64,000 nt of DNA from Zantedeschia hybrid cultivar (taxonomy: Eukaryota > Streptophyta > Magnoliopsida > Alismatales > Araceae): the NCBI GenBank assembly GCA_030544215.1, contig JARZZO010000001.1, positions 43,617,098 through 43,681,097 of the forward strand. Reading direction: 5' to 3'. A model generated the notes under the pieces. The model made no database searches. It had not been told where the DNA came from and was given only the letters and a program-made list of their open reading frames with translations. The translations under genes and the position numbers were made by a program. This document shows positions 1 through 11,933 of this stretch, piece by piece. Numbering within the stretch: position 1 is the first letter of the stretch; every line of letters starts with the position of its first letter.

Positions 1-150
1 CCGGTCACGTGAAAAGGCCGCGATCGCATAACACACATAGAACCATCCGATCATGAGGAATCCATCTCTATCGGGTGCACTAAAACATGTGCTAACCGTT
101 TACCTAGCAGTATGAACACGTTTTACTGGCATGCATTAGTGAGATTCTGG

Positions 151-516
151 CTTGAATCGCGTCGACCAAGGTCGACGCCATTCAAGTTCCAAGCACAGGT
201 TTAAATAAATCAGTCTTCAGAATCTGGCCTTAAAAGGCGTCGACCCCCATGGTCGCCTTTTAAAAGGCGTCGACATCCTCAGACGCCATTCAACACCGAA
301 ATCCGGAATTCCCAAGGCCTTATCCAAGGGATTTCTGCGGTTAAAACGCGTCATGGATGCACGACGCCGTTCAAAAACGCGTCGCTTACCCATGACGTGT
401 TTCAGCCACAGAAACCTCAACCTGGCAGACTGTCTGTCAGTCAATTCCTGTCTAAAAGGCGTCGTGATGGCCCGACGCCCTTCAAAAAGGCGTCGTCCAT
501 GCACGACGTCTTTCAG
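151..516. repeat. Palindromic GCGTC/GACGC module array, cluster 1 (7 modules)
   Basis: Seven imperfect palindromes start near 151, 230, 260, 341, 370, 451 and 481. Each has the form TNAAANGCGTC, 7-10 variable bases, GACGCNNTTNA. Several neighbours share a TTTTAAAA or TTCAAAA middle half-site, giving back-to-back pairs. Half-sites are conserved while spacers differ. The same array recurs at 7220-7586 and in every other LTR of this family. The function is unknown; binding sites for a dimeric protein or RNA hairpins are both possible. Confidence 0.85.
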
Positions 517-1050
517 CTCCAGGAACCAGGAACGCCCTAAACCCGAGGGCTCCCTCCCAATTCCAAATAACCCTGAAAATCATGCAAACTGGAGGGGAAA
601 CGGAGAGCAAGGTAATTCGTGGGAAAACACCCCCATAGAAAACCTAAACATGCTCATTCTAACCCCCAAAACGAAGATCCACCACATGCATATTGAGGAA
701 AACATGATTTTAAACACAATGCTACAGGGGACGTCACCCTACCGGACACTCGAACTCCTCCAAGCTCCACGCCGCTCACCCTTCTCGCCCCACGCCGCCG
801 CCGGTACCGCCGTGTCGTCCTAGCTCCACCGTGACGTCGGCCGCCGTCCTTAGAGTAGAACGCCGCAGTGGAAGTGGAGGTGGTAGTGGTACGGGTTAGG
901 TGGAGGATGGAGTGGAGGGAGAGTCAAAATGGTGGGAGGAAAAGAGGGAAGAGGAGGAGTTCGCCGCCGGTCGCCGGAGAAGGAGAAGAGAAGGAGAGTA
1001 GGGGAAAATGAGGGAAAGAAGGAGGGCTCACGGGGTTAACCAGGAACTGG

Positions 1051-1355
1051 CTAAAACGCGTCGACATCTACGGACGCCTATCAGGTGACAAGACGGCCGC
1101 TCTGACAAGATTCTGAAACGCGTCGTCCTACATAGACGCTATTCAGACAACTTGTCAGGGCCGTACTCTGACATATCCAGAGTCGCAGTCTGAAAGGCGT
1201 CGTCCTTCGCAGACGCCGTTCAGACGACCTGACAGGGCCGTACTCACGCGGCCCAAGGCCAACCCCCCCGCGGCACCCACGTGGCAGCACCTGAAACGCG
1301 TCTGCCAAGGTGGACGTCGTTTAAAACGCGTCACCAGGTACTGACGCGATTCAAC
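1051..1355. repeat. Palindromic GCGTC/GACGC module array, cluster 2 (5 modules)
   Basis: Five modules start near 1051, 1112, 1189, 1290 and 1320, most in the CTGAAACGCGTC...GACGCCGTTCAG form. GGCCGTACTC-type and GTCAGA-type words lie between them and recur in the other LTR copies. The last two modules overlap by sharing the central half-site. The second LTR copy of the cluster is at 8120-8424. Confidence 0.85.
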
Positions 1356-1438
1356 TCAGAATTTCCGCCCCCCCCCCACCAGGGTTAGAACAACAGGATC
1401 TGACCCGAAAACCGGATCTGAAAGTCTGGGTCATTACA

Positions 1439-1456
1439 ATCTCCCCCCCTTAAAAG
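1439..1456 (-). other. Polypurine tract of the Gypsy element
   Basis: On the minus strand a run of about eight G preceded by TTTTAA lies directly against the TGTAATGA start of the 3' LTR. This is the expected primer site for plus-strand DNA synthesis and confirms the minus orientation. Confidence 0.85.
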
Positions 1457-1525
1457 AATTTCGCCCCCGAAATTGGCTGCTAGAATTCAACAAGGTCCAA
1501 CAAGGATACAAGTTTACAATAAAAC

Positions 1526-4500
1526 TCACGAGAAGAGGTAAGGGAACTGCTCCCGCATCTCGTCCTCTCGCTCCCAGGTTGCCTCACCCCCGGAGCGGTA
1601 CTGCCAAATCACCTTGACCAGCGGTAAGACCTTGTTCCGCAAGACCTGCTCTCTGCGATCCTCAATACGAACCGGGTATTCAGGAAATGACAGGTCCTCA
1701 GCGACTTCTAACTCAGAAAAATCTAACACATGGGACGGATCCTGAACATACTTCCTCAACAAGGACACATGGAACACATCGTGCACTCCTGCCAGATTGG
1801 GCGGCAAGGCCAACTGATACGCGGTCTCCCCGATTCGAGCAAGAATGGGAAAAGGTCCAATATAACGCGGACTCAGCTTGCCTCGTTTCCCGAATCTCAT
1901 CACACCCTTGGAGGGTGAGACTCGGAGAAACACATGGTCCCCCACCTCAAACTCAAGTGGTCTCCGTCGAATGTCGGCATAACTCTTCTGTCTACTCTGA
2001 GCTGCGGTCAACCTCTGTTGGACTGTCCTGGCGACCTCAGCACACTGCTGCACCAACTCAGGTCCTGCAATCTGCCTCTCACCGATCTCCGACCAACACA
2101 CCGGTGATCGACACGGCCGCCCATATAAGGCCTCATAAGGCGCCATGCCGATACTAGAATGGTAGCTGTTGTTGTAGGAAAATTCCACAGTGGACAAATG
2201 TTGTTCCCACGAACCTCCCCAGTCTAGGCAACACGCCCTGAGCATATCCTCCAAGGTCCGAATAGTCCTCTCCGACTGCCCGTCAGTCTCGGGATGGTAG
2301 GCGGAGCTGAAAGCCAACTGAGTGCCCAATACCTGCTGAAAGCTCTTCCAGAATCTGGAAGTAAACCTTGGATCTCGATCCGATACAATAGACAAAGGCA
2401 CCCCGTGCAGAGAGATGATCCGGTCTACAAACAACTTTGCCAGTTTGCCGACCGACCAGTCCTTCCTAATTGCTAGGAAGTGTGCCGACTTAGTCAGCCG
2501 ATCAACGATGACCCAGATGGCGTCTCTTCTGCTAGGGGATGCGGGCAATCCCATCACAAAGTCCATCGTCACATGCTCCCATTTCCACTCAGGAATCGGC
2601 AAGGGTTGCAGCAACCCTCCAGGTCTCTGATGCTCGGCCTTGACCTGCTGACAAGTCATGCATCTGGCTACATACTCAGCCACATCTCTCTTCATACCGG
2701 GCCACCAGAAGTGCCTCCTCAAACAGTGATACATCTTTGTCGTCCCGGGATGCACTGCATACCTCGATCGGTGGGCCTCATCAAGAACACATCTGCGCAC
2801 ATCCTCCTCAGTCGGAACATAGAGTCTGCCTCTGAATCTGACGGTACCATCATCCCATAACTCAACCTCAGACCTCTGGAGAATCTGGGGTAACTCCGCA
2901 TCTGCCCTCTGAGCCTCAATCACAGCATGGTACACAGCCGGTCTCACAGTCAAACTGACCAGCACAGCTCTGCCATCTTCACGTGGAACCCTAAAGGAAG
3001 ATTCCACCACCTGCTCAAATAATTTCCACTCCTGAATCATGAGGTATGACACGACCATCTTCCGACTCAAAGCGTCTGCCACCACATTCGCTTTGCCCGG
3101 ATGATAAGAAAGGTCAAAGTCATAATCTTTAATGAACTCCATCCATCTTCGCTGCCTCAAATTCAGATCCCTCTGTGTGAACACATATTTCAAACTCTTG
3201 TGATCTGTAAAAACCTGAAATTTCTCCCCATACAAGTAATGCCTCCAGATCTTTAGTGCAAACACCACAGCTGCAAGCTCCAAATCATGAGTAGGATAGT
3301 TTTCTTCATGCCTCTTCAGCTGCCGAGAAGCATAAGCAACTACCCTGCCATGCTGCATAAGGACTGCTCCCAATCCTCGACGGGACGCATCCGAGTAAAT
3401 CACAAATCCACCTGACCCAGATGGAAGCACCAGCACTGGGGCTGACGTGAGACGAGTCTTCAGCTCAATAAAACTCTATTCACAATCCTCAGCCCACACG
3501 AAACGAACTCCCTTTTGAGTCAGTCTCGACAAGGGGGCCGCTATCGAAGAAAATCCCTGAACAAACCGTCTGTAATATCCAGCAAGCCCCAGAAAGCTCC
3601 TGACTTCGGTCACTGAAGTTGGCCTGTTCCAGTCCATCACCGCCTCAATCTTTGCTGGGTCTACCGCGATACCTTCACCAGAAATAACGTGCCCAAGGAA
3701 GTGCACCTTGTTCAGCCAAAATTCGCATTTGTTGAACTTGGCATAAAGTTGGTGCTCCCTCAGGACCTGCAACACTGCCCGAAGATGAGCGGCGTGCTCT
3801 TCCTCAGAAGAAGAATAGATCAGAATGTCATCAACAAACACAACCACAAACTGGTCCAGGTAGGTCCTGAAGACTCGGTTCATCAGATCCATAAAAGCTG
3901 CCGGAGCATTGGTTAAGCCAAAGGGCATAACCAGAAACTCATAGTGCCCATACCGAGTCCTGAACGCCGTCTTACTAACATCCACATCTCTGATTCTCAT
4001 CTGATAGTATCCAGATCTCAGATCGATCTTGGAAAACACCCTCACGGTCTGCAGCTGATCCATCAAGTCATCGATTCTAGGAAGCGGGTACTTATTCTTT
4101 ATCGTCACCTGGTTCAGCTGCCTATAATCGATGCACAATCTCAAAGAACCATCCTTCTTCCTGACAAACAGAACTGGAGCACCCCATGGAGATGTACTGG
4201 GACGAATAAAACCCTTGTCCAGCAACTCCTGCAACTGCGCCTTCAACTCAGCGAGTTCGGCTGGCGCCATCCGATACGGGGCCTTAGACAAGGGTGCCGT
4301 ACCTGGTGCAAGCTCGATGGTGAACTCAACCTCACGCTGTGGAGGAAGGCCAGGCAGCTCTTCGGGAAAAACATCTACGAAATCACAAACAATAGGCACC
4401 TCCCAAGGACTGGGACTAACACGACTATCAGAAACAACCACAGAGGCTAGGAAAGCCTCACAGCCACCAGCAAGCAACCTCTGTGCCTTAAAGGCGGAAA

Positions 4501-6022
4501 TAAGAATGCCTCGGGAAGAAAGCCTAATACCTTGGAAGAAGAAGGTCGGGGTGTCCGGAATAGAGAAGCGCACCCTTTTCCTGTGGCAGTCCACCTCTGC
4601 ATAGTAGGCTTCCAACCAATCCATACCCAGTATGATATCAAAGTCACGAATAGCAAGTACGACCAACTGGGCAGGTAGCACATGACCCTCAATGGTCAAG
4701 GGAACATTCCTCAGACAATTATAGGATATCATGAAGTCTCCAGAAGGAACTTCCACCATCAGACCATCAGATAATTCATCAACGGGTGCAGAAAGAATAT
4801 CTAGAAACTGCTCAGAAATAAAAGAATGCGAAGCACCCGAATCAATCAACACGTGTGCAGAGTTCCCAAGGACAGAAAGTGTACCTTCCACCAAGTTGGA
4901 CGCGCGAGCCTCCCTCCTGGTGATAGCTAACACTCTCCCCTGGGTCCTCGGCTTCTTCTGCTCACCTGAACCATGTCCCTGACTATACCCCTGCGGGCAC
5001 TGCCTCGCCAGATGGCCCTGCTGGCCGCAAGTAAAACATCTCCTGGGAAGAGTGGGACACTGAGTCCCGCCATGGGCACTACCACACTGCTGACAAACTG
5101 CTGGGAGCCTCTGAGCTGGCTCCTGTTGTGCGCTGGACACAGTCTGACTCTGCTGCCCCTGTCTGGGCCGACTGCTGCCGCTACTGCTGCCACCGCCCCT
5201 GAAGAATCTCCTGAATCGGGAGCCGAGAGAAGATGATCCCGATCCGACTGAAGGAGCTGGTGCCGCTGCTTTACCCCTGCCCCGAGATGGCCCCTGGACA
5301 GTCTGTCCTCTCTCCCGGGCCGACTGGATCTGCTGAGCCTCTACAGCTGCTGCACTCCTAACTGCTGACGCCAAGTCTGCACAACAATGGGACGCCACGA
5401 AGTTCCTCAAACTGAGCCTAAGCCCATCCACAAACCTCTCCGTGCGACGTTCCTCGTCCTGAGATATGAAAGGTACGAACCGTCCCAGCGAAACAAACTT
5501 CGCCTCGTACTCAAGCACCGTCATACTCCCCTGCGTCAGATCCATAAATTCCCTCTCCTTGGCTCGCTGGACATGTCAAGGGAAATATTGTGCGTTGAAT
5601 TCTTTGACAAAGGTCTCCCAAGATATTTCCCTAAGACTCCTGTCCCCATAGGACAAACTCTTCAAGGTGGTCCACCAGTCGTAGGCGCTATCCTTCAGCA
5701 TGAAGGTAGCCAGCGGGGTCCTCTCTACTGCCGCACAGTCCATGGTATCAAAAGTCTTCTCAATCTCTCTAAGCCAATGAATGGCCTCGTCAGGGTCGGG
5801 ACGACCGGTAAAGTGAGGTGGCCTCAGCTTCAAGAACCTCTCCAGTGTAGCTGTGGTCCCTCCCCGAGTACTAGAACCCTCGCTAGGATCTCGAGTCTGA
5901 TACCTAGCCATAGTATCCATCATGGCTTCCATAAACTGCTCAACACTCGGTCTCCCGGCCTCGGACCCACTAGGGACATCTCCCTGCTCTCGGATAACTG
6001 GCATCCTCCTTCTGGGAGCCAT
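1526..6022 (-). pseudogene. Gypsy gag-pol polyprotein, single frame with two premature stops
   Basis: A single frame of 1498 codons starts at the ATG at 6022. It is interrupted by TGA at 5576-5578 (codon 149, in Gag) and TAG at 3476-3478 (codon 849, between reverse transcriptase and RNase H). The first open stretch is the start of the Gag capsid-like domain. The second (5545-3476) carries two zinc-knuckle-like motifs, CQQCGSAHGGTQC and CFTCGQQGHLARQC, the protease DSGA motif, and the reverse transcriptase with FVDDIL. The third (3436-1526) has RNase H (YSDAS), an HHCC integrase zinc finger, the DDE integrase core (TMDF, SDRDPRF, TDGQSER) and a chromodomain-like tail. Apart from the two stops no frameshift is seen, which suits a very recent loss of coding capacity. 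It is about the normal length for one-ORF chromoviruses. Confidence 0.95.
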
Positions 6023-6179
6023 CTACTCGCCTACAATTACAAAATCAAAAAATTCTAATTAGAATCCTAAAACCTATGCTACCGACGTGCCTGTACGGGA
6101 TAATGTATTTATTTGCCGAATTTACAACATTTAACCTAGTTATTTATTTATTTGCCAGACCGTATGCTCTGATACCAAC
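6023..6179 (-). other. Short leader and primer-binding site of the Gypsy element
   Basis: Next to the 5' LTR (6167-6178) the minus strand reads TGGTATCAGAGC, the complement of the 3' end of plant initiator Met tRNA. Some 140 AT-rich bases separate it from the gag ATG. This leader is far shorter than the 2.3-3 kb leaders of the Copia elements nearby. Confidence 0.9.
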
Positions 6180-8516
6180 TGTAATGACCCGCCACCCTAT
6201 AATCGGGGATCCGATTACTAAATGGGTACCGAATCATTAATTTGGGACCAAACCAGGATCTAGTAAGTCTGGGAAATAAATAATAAACTAAGCTAAACAT
6301 TCACATCGCATTGAATTGAAATGAAGGTGCAGGAAATTAAAATTATTACAATGCGACTCGATTACAGCAAATAATTACATATTCCAGCTGAAAGGAAATA
6401 ATTAAACATACAGGCCAGAAATAAATGACAACTACATCGCGGCATACCCCGGAACAACTGCCGAAGACGCACACCACCCGGCCGCGCACACTGCACTAAG
6501 TCTGCTGGGAGTCCTCACCTGAAAACCGCAGGGGTGAGTCTCAAGAATAAGACTCAGTAGGGATCCTTCGATCCCCACTGCCCACGCACGCACCCACAAG
6601 TGTAAAGTACAGCTAACAGTGAAGTAACAAGTGTAGTGGCAGGTACAATATCTAATTCTCTACGTGAGAACACATGCAATCGAAGCATAATGAACATGCA
6701 CATTCTAAACCAGCCGCTAGAGAATCCACAACTGTAGTTCCGATAGAACTCGCCGACCGTACAAACAACGGTGGGAAAAACCTCGACCCGCTGGGACCAA
6801 GGAGTAGCCCCTCGGATAGCACGCTTGCTACTCCGGCCCAACTGGCTCAGGTGACTACCCCTTTCCCCAGCATGAGTGACTCTCCGAATGTACCACTCCG
6901 ACACCGGTACTAGCTGACCCCGGGGTTCACCAGGTGACCCTCTCTCACTAGGCGTCACCCCGCCCACGCCCCCACCGGCGCTGTGCTCACGCCCCCACCA
7001 GCACAGGGTGATAAAGTGCTACAATGTCACTCCAGGTCCACAGTAACTGAAAACCCAACACAGTGCGATCCGGTCACGTGAAAAGGCCGCGATCGCATAA
7101 CACACATAGAACCATCCGATCATGAGGAATCCATCTCTATCGGGTGCACTAAAACATGTGCTAACCGTTTACCTAGCAGTATGAACACGTTTTACTGGCA
7201 TGCATTAGTGAGATTCTGGCTTGAATCGCGTCGACCAAGGTCGACGCCATTCAAGTTCCAAGCACAGGTTTAAATAAATCAGTCTTCAGAATCTGGCCTT
7301 AAAAGGCGTCGACCCCCATGGTCGCCTTTTAAAAGGCGTCGACATCCTCAGACGCCATTCAACACCGAAATCCGGAATTCCCAAGGCCTTATCCAAGGGA
7401 TTTCTGCGGTTAAAACGTGTCATGGATGCATGACGCCGTTCAAAAACGCGTCGCTTACCCATGACGTGTTTCAGCCACAGAAACCTCAACCTGGCAGACT
7501 GTCTGTCAGTCAATTCCTGTCTAAAAGGCGTCGTGATGGCCCGACGCCCTTCAAAAAGGCGTCGTCCATGCACGACGTCTTTCAGCCCCATGAACCAGGA
7601 ACGCCCTAAACCCGAGGGCTCCCTCCCAATTCCAAATAACCCTGAAAATCATGCAAACTGGAGGGGAAACGGAGAGCAAGGTAATTCGTGGGAAAACACC
7701 CCCATAGAAAACCTAAACATGCTCATTCTAACCCCCAAAACGAAGATCCACCACATGCATATTGAGGAAAACATGATTTTAAACACAATGCTACAGGGGA
7801 CGTCACCCTACCGGACACTCGAACTCCTCCAAGCTCCACGCCGCTCACCCTTCTCGCCCCACGCCGCCGCCGGTACCGCCGTGTCGTCCTAGCTCCACCG
7901 TGACGTCGGCCGCCGTCCTTAGAGTAGAACGCCGCAGTGGAAGTGGAGGTGGTAGTGGTACGGGTTAGGTGGAGGATGGAGTGGAGGGAGAGTCAAAATG
8001 GTGGGAGGAAAAGAGGGAAGAGGAGGAGTTCGCCGCCGGTCGCCGGAGAAGGAGAAGAGAAGGAGAGTAGGGGAAAATGAGGGAAAGAAGGAGGGCTCAC
8101 GGGGTTAACCAGGAACTGGCTAAAACGCGTCGACATCTACGGACGCCTATCAGGTGACAAGACGGCCGCTCTGACAAGATTCTGAAACGCGTCGTCCTAC
8201 ATAGACGCTATTCAGACAACTTGTCAGGGCCGTACTCTGACATATCCAGAGTCGCAGTCTGAAAGGCGTCGTCCTTCGCAGACGCCGTTCAGACGACCTG
8301 ACAGGGCCGTACTCACGCGGCCCAAGGCCAACCCCCCCGCGGCACCCACGTGGCAGCACCTGAAACGCGTCTGCCAAGGTGGACGTCGTTTAAAACGCGT
8401 CACCAGGTACTGACGCGATTCAACTCAGAATTTCCGCCCCCCCCCCCCCCCCCCCACCAGGGTTAGAACAACAGGATCTGACCCGAAAACCGGATCTGAA
8501 AGTCTGGGTCATTACA
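6180..8516 (-). repeat. 5' LTR of the Gypsy element (2337 bp)
   Basis: On the plus strand it runs from TGTAATGACCCGCC to GGGTCATTACA, with inverted termini TGTAATGACC/GGTCATTACA. Module arrays lie at 7220-7586 and 8120-8424, with ~500 bp purine-rich on the plus strand between them. A 19-base poly-C run near 8437-8455 is the main difference from the other LTR. The part 6180-7069 has no partner in this window except in the solo LTRs at 9641 and 19029. Confidence 0.95.
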
Positions 8517-9640
8517 GCTTCAGTTTGATTAAAAATGATCTTTGAAATCATAACTTGCTTCCTGGACATTCTAAAAGCTTTAAAGGTATATCATATACAT
8601 CTTTACATCAATCATATTAAGAGAACGCTTTTAATATCCAACTGTCATCATCTCATTATAATGATAGGCAGTATTGACAAGTAGAATTCTTATAAACTTA
8701 TCAATCTCATAGTTGTAATGACAGAGAGCACCATTATCATAGATTGTATATCATAATCTATTTTTGAGCTCCTCTCATCTTGCTAAATCAGATATGTTCA
8801 ACATATCCTTCTAGTCACTGAGAGAATCTCAAAAATCTATGAAGCTCTCTGATGTGTATTATGAGTGGTTCCAAACAACTAAAGATTATCTAATAATCTT
8901 ATGTTAACTTGTGAATCTAAAACATCTTCTAGTTTTATCAGCTCCTACTGTCTTCTCTGAGGACATATTCCTCTTCATAGAAGACAGCTTTCAGGATGAT
9001 AATTATTTCATTATCGCCTGGCCAATAAATATAATATCCAAACTCTTTAGACATTTCACAAATTCACATCACGGTATAACTTGACTTTAAAATCAAGTTT
9101 GTTCATAATTCACATCTCATATGAATTATTTGATTTCTATATCTTATATGGACACACACTGACTTATTTAGAACTATGGACATCTAATGTTCATACACAT
9201 ATTCAAAAAGATATAAGATTAGGCAAATCTTATTATGTATTGTACTATATCTTAATAAGGTGCAATTCCTCATTCTATCATATTACTATGATGTACAATG
9301 AGGATCAATCGAGCGAGGATACAATCATCTTTTTAATGATTTGTGTGAATCATATACTTAAGTATTAATTTATTTGATCAAATCAAAGGATTCTAATACT
9401 TCATATTGATCTTATACCTTAATCTCTCAGATGCATTCGACTTGTACTTCATTAAGTACATACAGCCAAATTATTCCAAGAGTAAACTATAAGGTAAGTC
9501 AATGGAAGTGATTATCTATTAAGATATTGAGCTATTTACATCAATATGTATTAGCATCAATAATTTCTTATTGTACAACCATGTGTACAATTACCATAGA
9601 TAATCATGGGTCACACAGTTCATTTCTATAAGAGACTTGT
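8517..9640 (-). pseudogene. Copia-A integrase and start of reverse-transcriptase region, degraded
   Basis: The reverse complement follows the Copia-B/C polyprotein in order. About 9380-9600 matches the part of the integrase core around 'FIKYKSEAFE'. About 9260-9350 matches the stretch before the conserved 'PQMNG' region. About 8900-9100 matches the region around 'KAVFLEEEYL'. No open frame longer than about 100 codons follows the homology. The sequence is AT-rich compared with Copia-B, as expected for an old, methylated copy. Confidence 0.75.
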
Positions 9641-11928
9641 TGTAACGACCCGCCACCCTATAATCGGGGATCCGATTACTAAATGGGTACCGAATCATTA
9701 ATTTTGGAACCAAACCAGGATCTAAGTAAGTCTGGAAAATAAACAATAAACTAAGCTAAACATTCACATCGCATTGAATTGAAAGGAAAATGCAGGAATT
9801 AAAAATTATTACAATGCGACTCGATACAGCAAATAATTACATACTCCAACAGGGAAGAATATAATTAAGCATACAAACCAGAAATAAAGATAACAACTAC
9901 GTCGGGGCATACCCCGGAACAACAACTGACGGCGCGCGACACACAGCAGCATACCCCTCGCTAAGTCTGCCTGGAGTCCTCACCTGAAAACCGCAGGGGT
10001 GAGTCTCAACGAAAAGACTCAGTAGGGATCCTTCGATCCCCACAGCCCACTCACACACCCACAAGTGCAAAGTACAGCTGGAGATACAGTAACCAAGTAA
10101 AGCAGTAACTACTACACCTGAATCTCGATATGAATCACATGCATTCGAAGTATATTTAACATGCATAATCCTAATTTATCAGGGAACCCGTAACCAGCGT
10201 ATCCTCAAAACACGTCAACCACACAACGAAAGTGGGAAACACCGACCCGCTGAGACCAAACAGTAACCCCTCGGATAGCACGCTAGCTACTCCGGCCCAA
10301 CTGGCTCAGGTGGTTACTCCTTCCCCCAGTACGAGTGACACTCCACAGGTACCACTCCGACACCGGTACTAGCTAACCCCGGGGTTCACCAGGTGACCCT
10401 CTCTCACTAGGCGTCACCCCGCCACTGCTCCCACCGGCGCTGTGCTCCACCCACACCAGTACAGGGTGATAAAGCGCTACAACTGTCACTCTAGGTCCAC
10501 AGTAACACAAAACACGGTACAGTGTGATCCGGTCACGAATAATCCATCATTATCGAGTAGATTTAAGGCATGCATTTAACCGACTATCTAATAGTGTAAA
10601 TACGTTTTACTGGCATGGATTAGTGTGGTTCTGTCTTGAATCGCGTCGCCCAAGGCCGACGCTATTCAAGCATCCTAAACTAGTTCATGAAATCTCGGCC
10701 TCATAATATGGCCTAAAAAGGCGTCGTCACAGTTAGCCGCCTTTTAAAAACGCGTCGCCATCCCTCGTCGCCTAACAGTGACAAAAGCAGGGACAAGCCA
10801 CGGTTGATTCTCTTAAAACGCGTCGTCCTGGGAAGCCGCCTTTTCAAAAGGCGTCATTGTCCTCAGACGCCCTTTACATCAGAACCCAAAACATGCAGAA
10901 TCCTCTAAAACAGGGAGATTTCTGCCTAAAAGGCGTCATACTGGCCCGTCGCCATTCTAAATGACGTCGTCCATGTACGACGTCTTTTAGCTCCAGAAAA
11001 CCTGGTTCCGTAGTCTGCCCGAGGGCTCCCTTTTTCACCCCCAAATGCCCCAAAATCAAACCAAACGGAGGAGGAAGAGGGGCAAGCTAAACCATCACAA
11101 ATCCACATTCACAGAAACTCCCATTCCCCTCAAGAAAAAGCCCCTAACATGCTCATTCTACCCAAAAACCATAGATCCGTAGCATGCTTCAAGCGGGAGA
11201 ACATGGTTTTAAAATAAAACACTACGGGAATCGTCACCCTACCGATTCTTGAACTCTTCCTGGCTCCGCCGCCAAACCGTCGCACCGCAAACCGCCGTCG
11301 GTACTCCGAGGATGCCGCCACTCCGTCGGGACGTCGGCCGCCATCCGGAGAATGGAACGCCGCGAAGAAAGTGGTGGTGGCAGTGGTGAGAGGTGGAGAG
11401 GTAGTGGAGTGGTGGAAGAGGAAGAAGGGGAAAGGGAAGGGGAAGAGTGGGGAGAGTCGGAGGGTGGAGAGGGTGAGGAGAGAGAGAGTGTGAGGGTGAG
11501 AATGAGGGAAAGGAGGGAAGGTTCGCGGGGTCAAACCTACAAATGGTAAAACGCGTCGTCCAAGACCGACGCCAATCATATGACAGGATAGGCCGTACTG
11601 ACAGAAGTCTGAAACGCGTCGTCCACCATAGACGCCGTTCAGACGACAAGACTGACACCGTACACTGACATCACCGGGTTGCAGTCTGAATGGCGTCGTC
11701 CATCACAGACGTTGTTCAGACGACAAGACAGGGGCCGTACACTCGTGGCCCGAAACCCACCCACGTGGCGCCCACGTGGCACAATATAAAACGCGTCTGC
11801 AATGCTCGACGCCGTTTAAACCGCGTCGAGCGGGCTCGACACGAAACAGAACAGAGTCTCAGCCCCATCAGGGCCTGAACTACAGGGTTCGACCCCGAAA
11901 ACCGGATCCGAAAACCTCAGTCCTTACA
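9641..11928 (-). mobile_element. Solo Gypsy LTR with CTTGT target duplication
   Basis: It is a complete LTR of the 6180-8516 family, from TGTAACGACC to CAGTCCTTACA, flanked by the 5-bp direct repeat CTTGT at 9636-9640 and 11929-11933. There is no internal sequence, so it is the product of LTR-LTR recombination. It carries the palindromic modules in two clusters (about 10635-10990 and 11548-11850). It interrupts the integrase remnant of Copia-A. Confidence 0.93.
10635..11850. repeat. Palindromic GCGTC/GACGC module arrays in the solo LTR
   Basis: This LTR is clearly diverged from the 6180 copy, yet the modules are still recognisable, for example TTGAATCGCGTC...CGACGCTATTCAA near 10637 and TCTGAAACGCGTC...GACGCCGTTCAG near 11609. 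A ~200 bp purine-rich stretch (11352-11520, plus strand) separates the two clusters. Confidence 0.8.
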
Positions 11929-11933
11929 CTTGT

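Larger units (their letters stand above)
1..1438 (-). repeat. 3' LTR of the Gypsy element (partial)
   Basis: This matches 7070-8516 almost base for base and ends in ...TCATTACA, the reverse of the family's TGTAATGA LTR start. About 890 bp of the LTR lie outside the window. It holds 12 copies of the GCGTC/GACGC palindromic module in two clusters (151-516 and 1051-1355), separated by ~500 bp that is purine-rich on the plus strand (about 850-1020). Confidence 0.95.
1..8516 (-). mobile_element. Ty3/Gypsy chromovirus-type LTR retrotransposon (Tekay/Del-like), nearly complete
   Basis: Read on the minus strand the order is: 5' LTR (6180-8516), a primer-binding site matching the 3' end of initiator Met tRNA, one long gag-pol frame (6022 to 1526), a polypurine tract, and the 3' LTR (1438 leftward, cut by the window edge). 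The pol order protease, reverse transcriptase, RNase H, integrase is that of Ty3/Gypsy. The tail after integrase resembles the chromodomain-like end of Tekay/Del elements, so the lineage is an inference from family knowledge. The two LTRs differ over the shared ~1.44 kb by only a few substitutions I could spot plus the length of a poly-C run (10 versus 19), so the insertion is recent. It sits inside Copia-A. The target duplication cannot be checked because the left end lies outside the window. Confidence 0.95.

Noticed and set aside
353..823. 156-codon plus-strand ORF in the Gypsy LTR (again at 7461-7892)
   Set aside because: It is antisense to the element and inside the LTR. Its Arg/Lys/Thr pattern is just the translated GCGTC modules.
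151..1355. CRISPR-like array in the LTR
   Set aside because: Repeats are palindromic half-sites with irregular spacing, in a eukaryotic LTR, with no cas genes. They are LTR modules.
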